DNA of 5,728 nt. Origin: a bacterium. Its GTDB lineage: Bacteria; Patescibacteria; Microgenomatia; Levybacterales; UBA12049. Position 1 is the first letter of the stretch. Every line of letters starts with the position of its first letter. Shown here in pieces: positions 4,237-5,728 of the stretch. The stretch covers positions 1-5,728 of the forward strand of contig JAKAEH010000070.1 in assembly GCA_021825955.1 (NCBI GenBank), written 5' to 3'. A program made the position numbers and the translations under genes. Under the pieces are notes generated by a model. That model made no database searches. It was given only the letters and a program-made list of their open reading frames with translations, and was not told the origin of the DNA.

Positions 4237-5376
4237 ATGGAACCCAATTCCTCATTTCCGCGGGCACTTACTTTCAACGATATTCTTCTTTTGCCCGGAT
4301 ATACTGAATTTAAAAGATCGGATATTGACCTCACAACAAATTTAACCCGTAATTTAAAGATAAAAATTCCTTTAATTTCAGCTCCCATGGATACAGTCAC
4401 GGAAGCAAAACTTGCTATCGCACTGGGTGAAGCCGGCGGAATAGGAATCATTCACAGGAATTTTTCAATTGAAGATCAGGCAAATGAAGTGGCACAAGTC
4501 AAAAAAGCCGGATTTCTGGCAGGTGCCGCAATTGGACATAGCGATGGTGTTGAAAAAAGAATTGAGGTTTTGGCAAAGGCAGGAATTGATGTTTTAGTAA
4601 TAGATTCTGCTCACGGATATTCAAAAGGAGTAATCGAAACTTTAAAAACAATAAAAAATAAGTACAAAATTGAAGTAATCGCCGGAAATATCGCGACATA
4701 CGAAGGGGCAAAAGCCTTGATTGAAGCAGGAGCAGACGCTTTGAGAGTCGGTATGGGACCGGGAGCAATTTGCACAACAAGAATTATTTCGGGAATGGGT
4801 GTTCCTCAAATAACTGCAATACACGAAACTTTCCGTGCGGCAAGAGTGAAAAAAATACCCGTTATTGCAGACGGCGGAATTACTTATTCGGGAGATATTG
4901 TTAAATCACTTGCATTAGGAGCCTCAAGTGTCATGATGGGGTCATTTTTTGCTTCAGCAATAGAATCTCCCGGAAGAAAAATAAAACTCACACAACAAAA
5001 AGTACCTCAAAGATTTAAAAGTATTTTCCATGGAAGTAAAACTTATATTTTTAAAGAATACCGTGGAATGGGGTCAATTGGCGCTATGGAAAAGGGGGCA
5101 AAAGTAAAATCTGAAGGCGAATTTCATGGGAAGGACTATAAAGATAGAGTTTTGGTTGCAGAGGGAGTCGAAGGATTGGTTCCAATAAAAGGACCCGCAC
5201 AAGAACTTGTTGACCAAATGGTTGGGGGAATTAAATCAGGTATGTATTATGTCGGAGCAAGGACAATTCCGGAACTTTGGAAGAAAGCAAAATTTATTCA
5301 AATAACTCAAGCGTCCCTGACAGAAAGCCACCCTCATGACATTTTAGTTACAAATCCGGGAAAAAATTACCAATAA
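4237..5376 (+). CDS. guaB: IMP dehydrogenase lacking CBS domains, divergent flap
   Basis: NAD-dependent oxidation of IMP to XMP, the committed step to GMP. The protein has 379 residues against about 490 for ordinary bacterial IMPDH, because the two-CBS regulatory module is absent. The barrel runs from [15 protein letters not shown] (71-85) straight through [12 protein letters not shown] to the DSAHG strand (123-127). Visible motifs: [12 protein letters not shown] (11-22), SAPMDTVTE (48-56), GPGAICTTR with catalytic Cys179, IADGGI with Asp212, [10 protein letters not shown] (275-284), [12 protein letters not shown] (309-320), and the IMPDH C-terminus ESHPHD. Oddities: the flap (285-308) does not contain the usual adjacent Arg-Tyr dyad, and about 16 extra residues (within 247-274) precede YRGMG. 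GMP reductase is disfavoured by the EGVEG and ESHPHD motifs and by the guaA neighbour. Loss of the CBS module implies no allosteric nucleotide control through it. The guaA start follows after 3 bp. Confidence 0.92.
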   Translation: MEPNSSFPRALTFNDILLLPGYTEFKRSDIDLTTNLTRNLKIKIPLISAPMDTVTEAKLAIALGEAGGIGIIHRNFSIEDQANEVAQVKKAGFLAGAAIGHSDGVEKRIEVLAKAGIDVLVIDSAHGYSKGVIETLKTIKNKYKIEVIAGNIATYEGAKALIEAGADALRVGMGPGAICTTRIISGMGVPQITAIHETFRAARVKKIPVIADGGITYSGDIVKSLALGASSVMMGSFFASAIESPGRKIKLTQQKVPQRFKSIFHGSKTYIFKEYRGMGSIGAMEKGAKVKSEGEFHGKDYKDRVLVAEGVEGLVPIKGPAQELVDQMVGGIKSGMYYVGARTIPELWKKAKFIQITQASLTESHPHDILVTNPGKNYQ

Positions 5377-5379
5377 ATA

Positions 5380-5728
5380 ATGATATTAATTGTAGATTTC
5401 GGAGGACAAACAGCACATCTTATTTCCCGACGTCTGCGTGATTTAGGTGCAACCTCCTTGCTTGTCGAACCTGAAAAAGCACTTGAACTAACCAAGAAAG
5501 AAAAGCCTCAAGGGATAATCTTTTCCGGAGGTCCATCCTCTGTTTATGAGAAAGGGGCTCCAACTTTGGCTAAAACAATCTTTTCCTTAAAAATCCCAAT
5601 GCTGGATATTTGTTATGGCCTTCAATTAAGATCCCATCTTTTAGGGGGAGAAGTAAAACCCGGAACCCGCGAATATGGGCCGGTAATTTTAAATATTAAA
5701 AAGAACAACTCCCCTATATCAATTGGGT
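5380..5728 (+). CDS. guaA: GMP synthase, glutamine amidotransferase domain (runs off the right edge)
   Basis: Amidates XMP to GMP using glutamine and ATP, the step after guaB. The first 116 codons are present and belong to the class I glutamine amidotransferase domain: ILIVDFGGQTAHLISRRLR (2-20), GIIFSGGPSSVYE (45-57) forming the oxyanion region, and the nucleophile elbow ICYGLQ with Cys78. REYGP follows at about 98-102. The elbow is preceded by Asp (LDICYG) where the family usually has Gly. The His-Glu of the triad, the ATP pyrophosphatase domain and the dimerisation domain lie beyond the window. The ATG is 3 bp after the guaB stop, in the same reading frame (TAA-ATA-ATG), with no Shine-Dalgarno sequence, so translation probably depends on coupling to guaB. 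Confidence 0.93.
   Translation, partial: MILIVDFGGQTAHLISRRLRDLGATSLLVEPEKALELTKKEKPQGIIFSGGPSSVYEKGAPTLAKTIFSLKIPMLDICYGLQLRSHLLGGEVKPGTREYGPVILNIKKNNSPISIG

Noticed and set aside
4137..4451. 104-codon minus-strand ORF
   Set aside because: It spans the CAP gene end, the guaB promoter and the guaB N-terminus on the opposite strand, with no recognisable motif.
4499..4824. Two overlapping minus-strand ORFs inside guaB (93 and 60 codons)
   Set aside because: They lie opposite the conserved IMPDH barrel and are low-complexity Leu/Arg- or Cys/Ser-rich translations typical of shadows.
393..5376. Alternative genetic code (TGA as an amino acid)
   Set aside because: No TGA stop is used among seven complete genes, but every recognised gene reads at full length without in-frame TGA, so the standard code suffices.
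4237..5376. GMP reductase instead of IMP dehydrogenase
   Set aside because: The altered flap raised this, but [12 protein letters not shown], the ESHPHD C-terminus and the following guaA gene are IMPDH features.

Overview
The window is a compact AT-rich bacterial segment of mostly single-copy housekeeping genes. It most resembles a candidate phyla radiation (Patescibacteria, possibly Microgenomates-like) genome. The reasons are an IMP dehydrogenase with no CBS module and a divergent flap, a PyrD of mixed class character, small membrane proteins of a kind I associate with this group, near-zero intergenic spacing and no clear Shine-Dalgarno sequences. The lineage is an inference. All seven complete genes end in TAA or TAG (none in TGA) and read through without internal stops, so nothing suggests a recoded TGA.

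Layout. Bases 1-106 (minus) hold the first 35 codons of a Lon protease, behind a good promoter that overlaps a CIRCE-like inverted repeat. Bases 239-395 hold a small irregular repeat array that runs into the stop codon of a DUF1653 gene (393-638, minus). A 45-bp divergent promoter region separates that gene from a VIT/CCC1-type metal transporter (684-1394, plus). The transporter converges, with a 1-bp gap, on a minus-strand cluster. In transcription order the cluster is pyrD (3375-2254), tRNA-Gln(CTG) (2217-2147), a four-helix membrane protein (2126-1758) and a three-helix membrane protein (1710-1396). Divergent from pyrD is a membrane-anchored CAP-domain protein (3481-4200, plus). It is followed by a guaB-guaA operon (4237 to the window edge).

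Function. guaB and guaA together convert IMP to XMP to GMP, and pyrD makes orotate, so the right half is nucleotide metabolism. The left half is stress and metal related: Lon proteolysis under probable HrcA-type control, and Fe/Mn handling. No phage, insertion sequence or CRISPR array is present.

The most notable signal is architectural. Nearly every gene has a -10-like hexamer only 5-14 bases before its ATG and no Shine-Dalgarno sequence, which predicts leaderless or nearly leaderless mRNAs. The best case is guaB, with TTGACA, a 17-base spacer and TAATAT ending 5 bases before the ATG. The other points worth a second look are the CIRCE-like site at lon, an IMPDH lacking the usual Arg-Tyr flap dyad, a class-2-like PyrD with a class-1-type cysteine, and the repeat array. 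I see no wholly new multi-gene system here.
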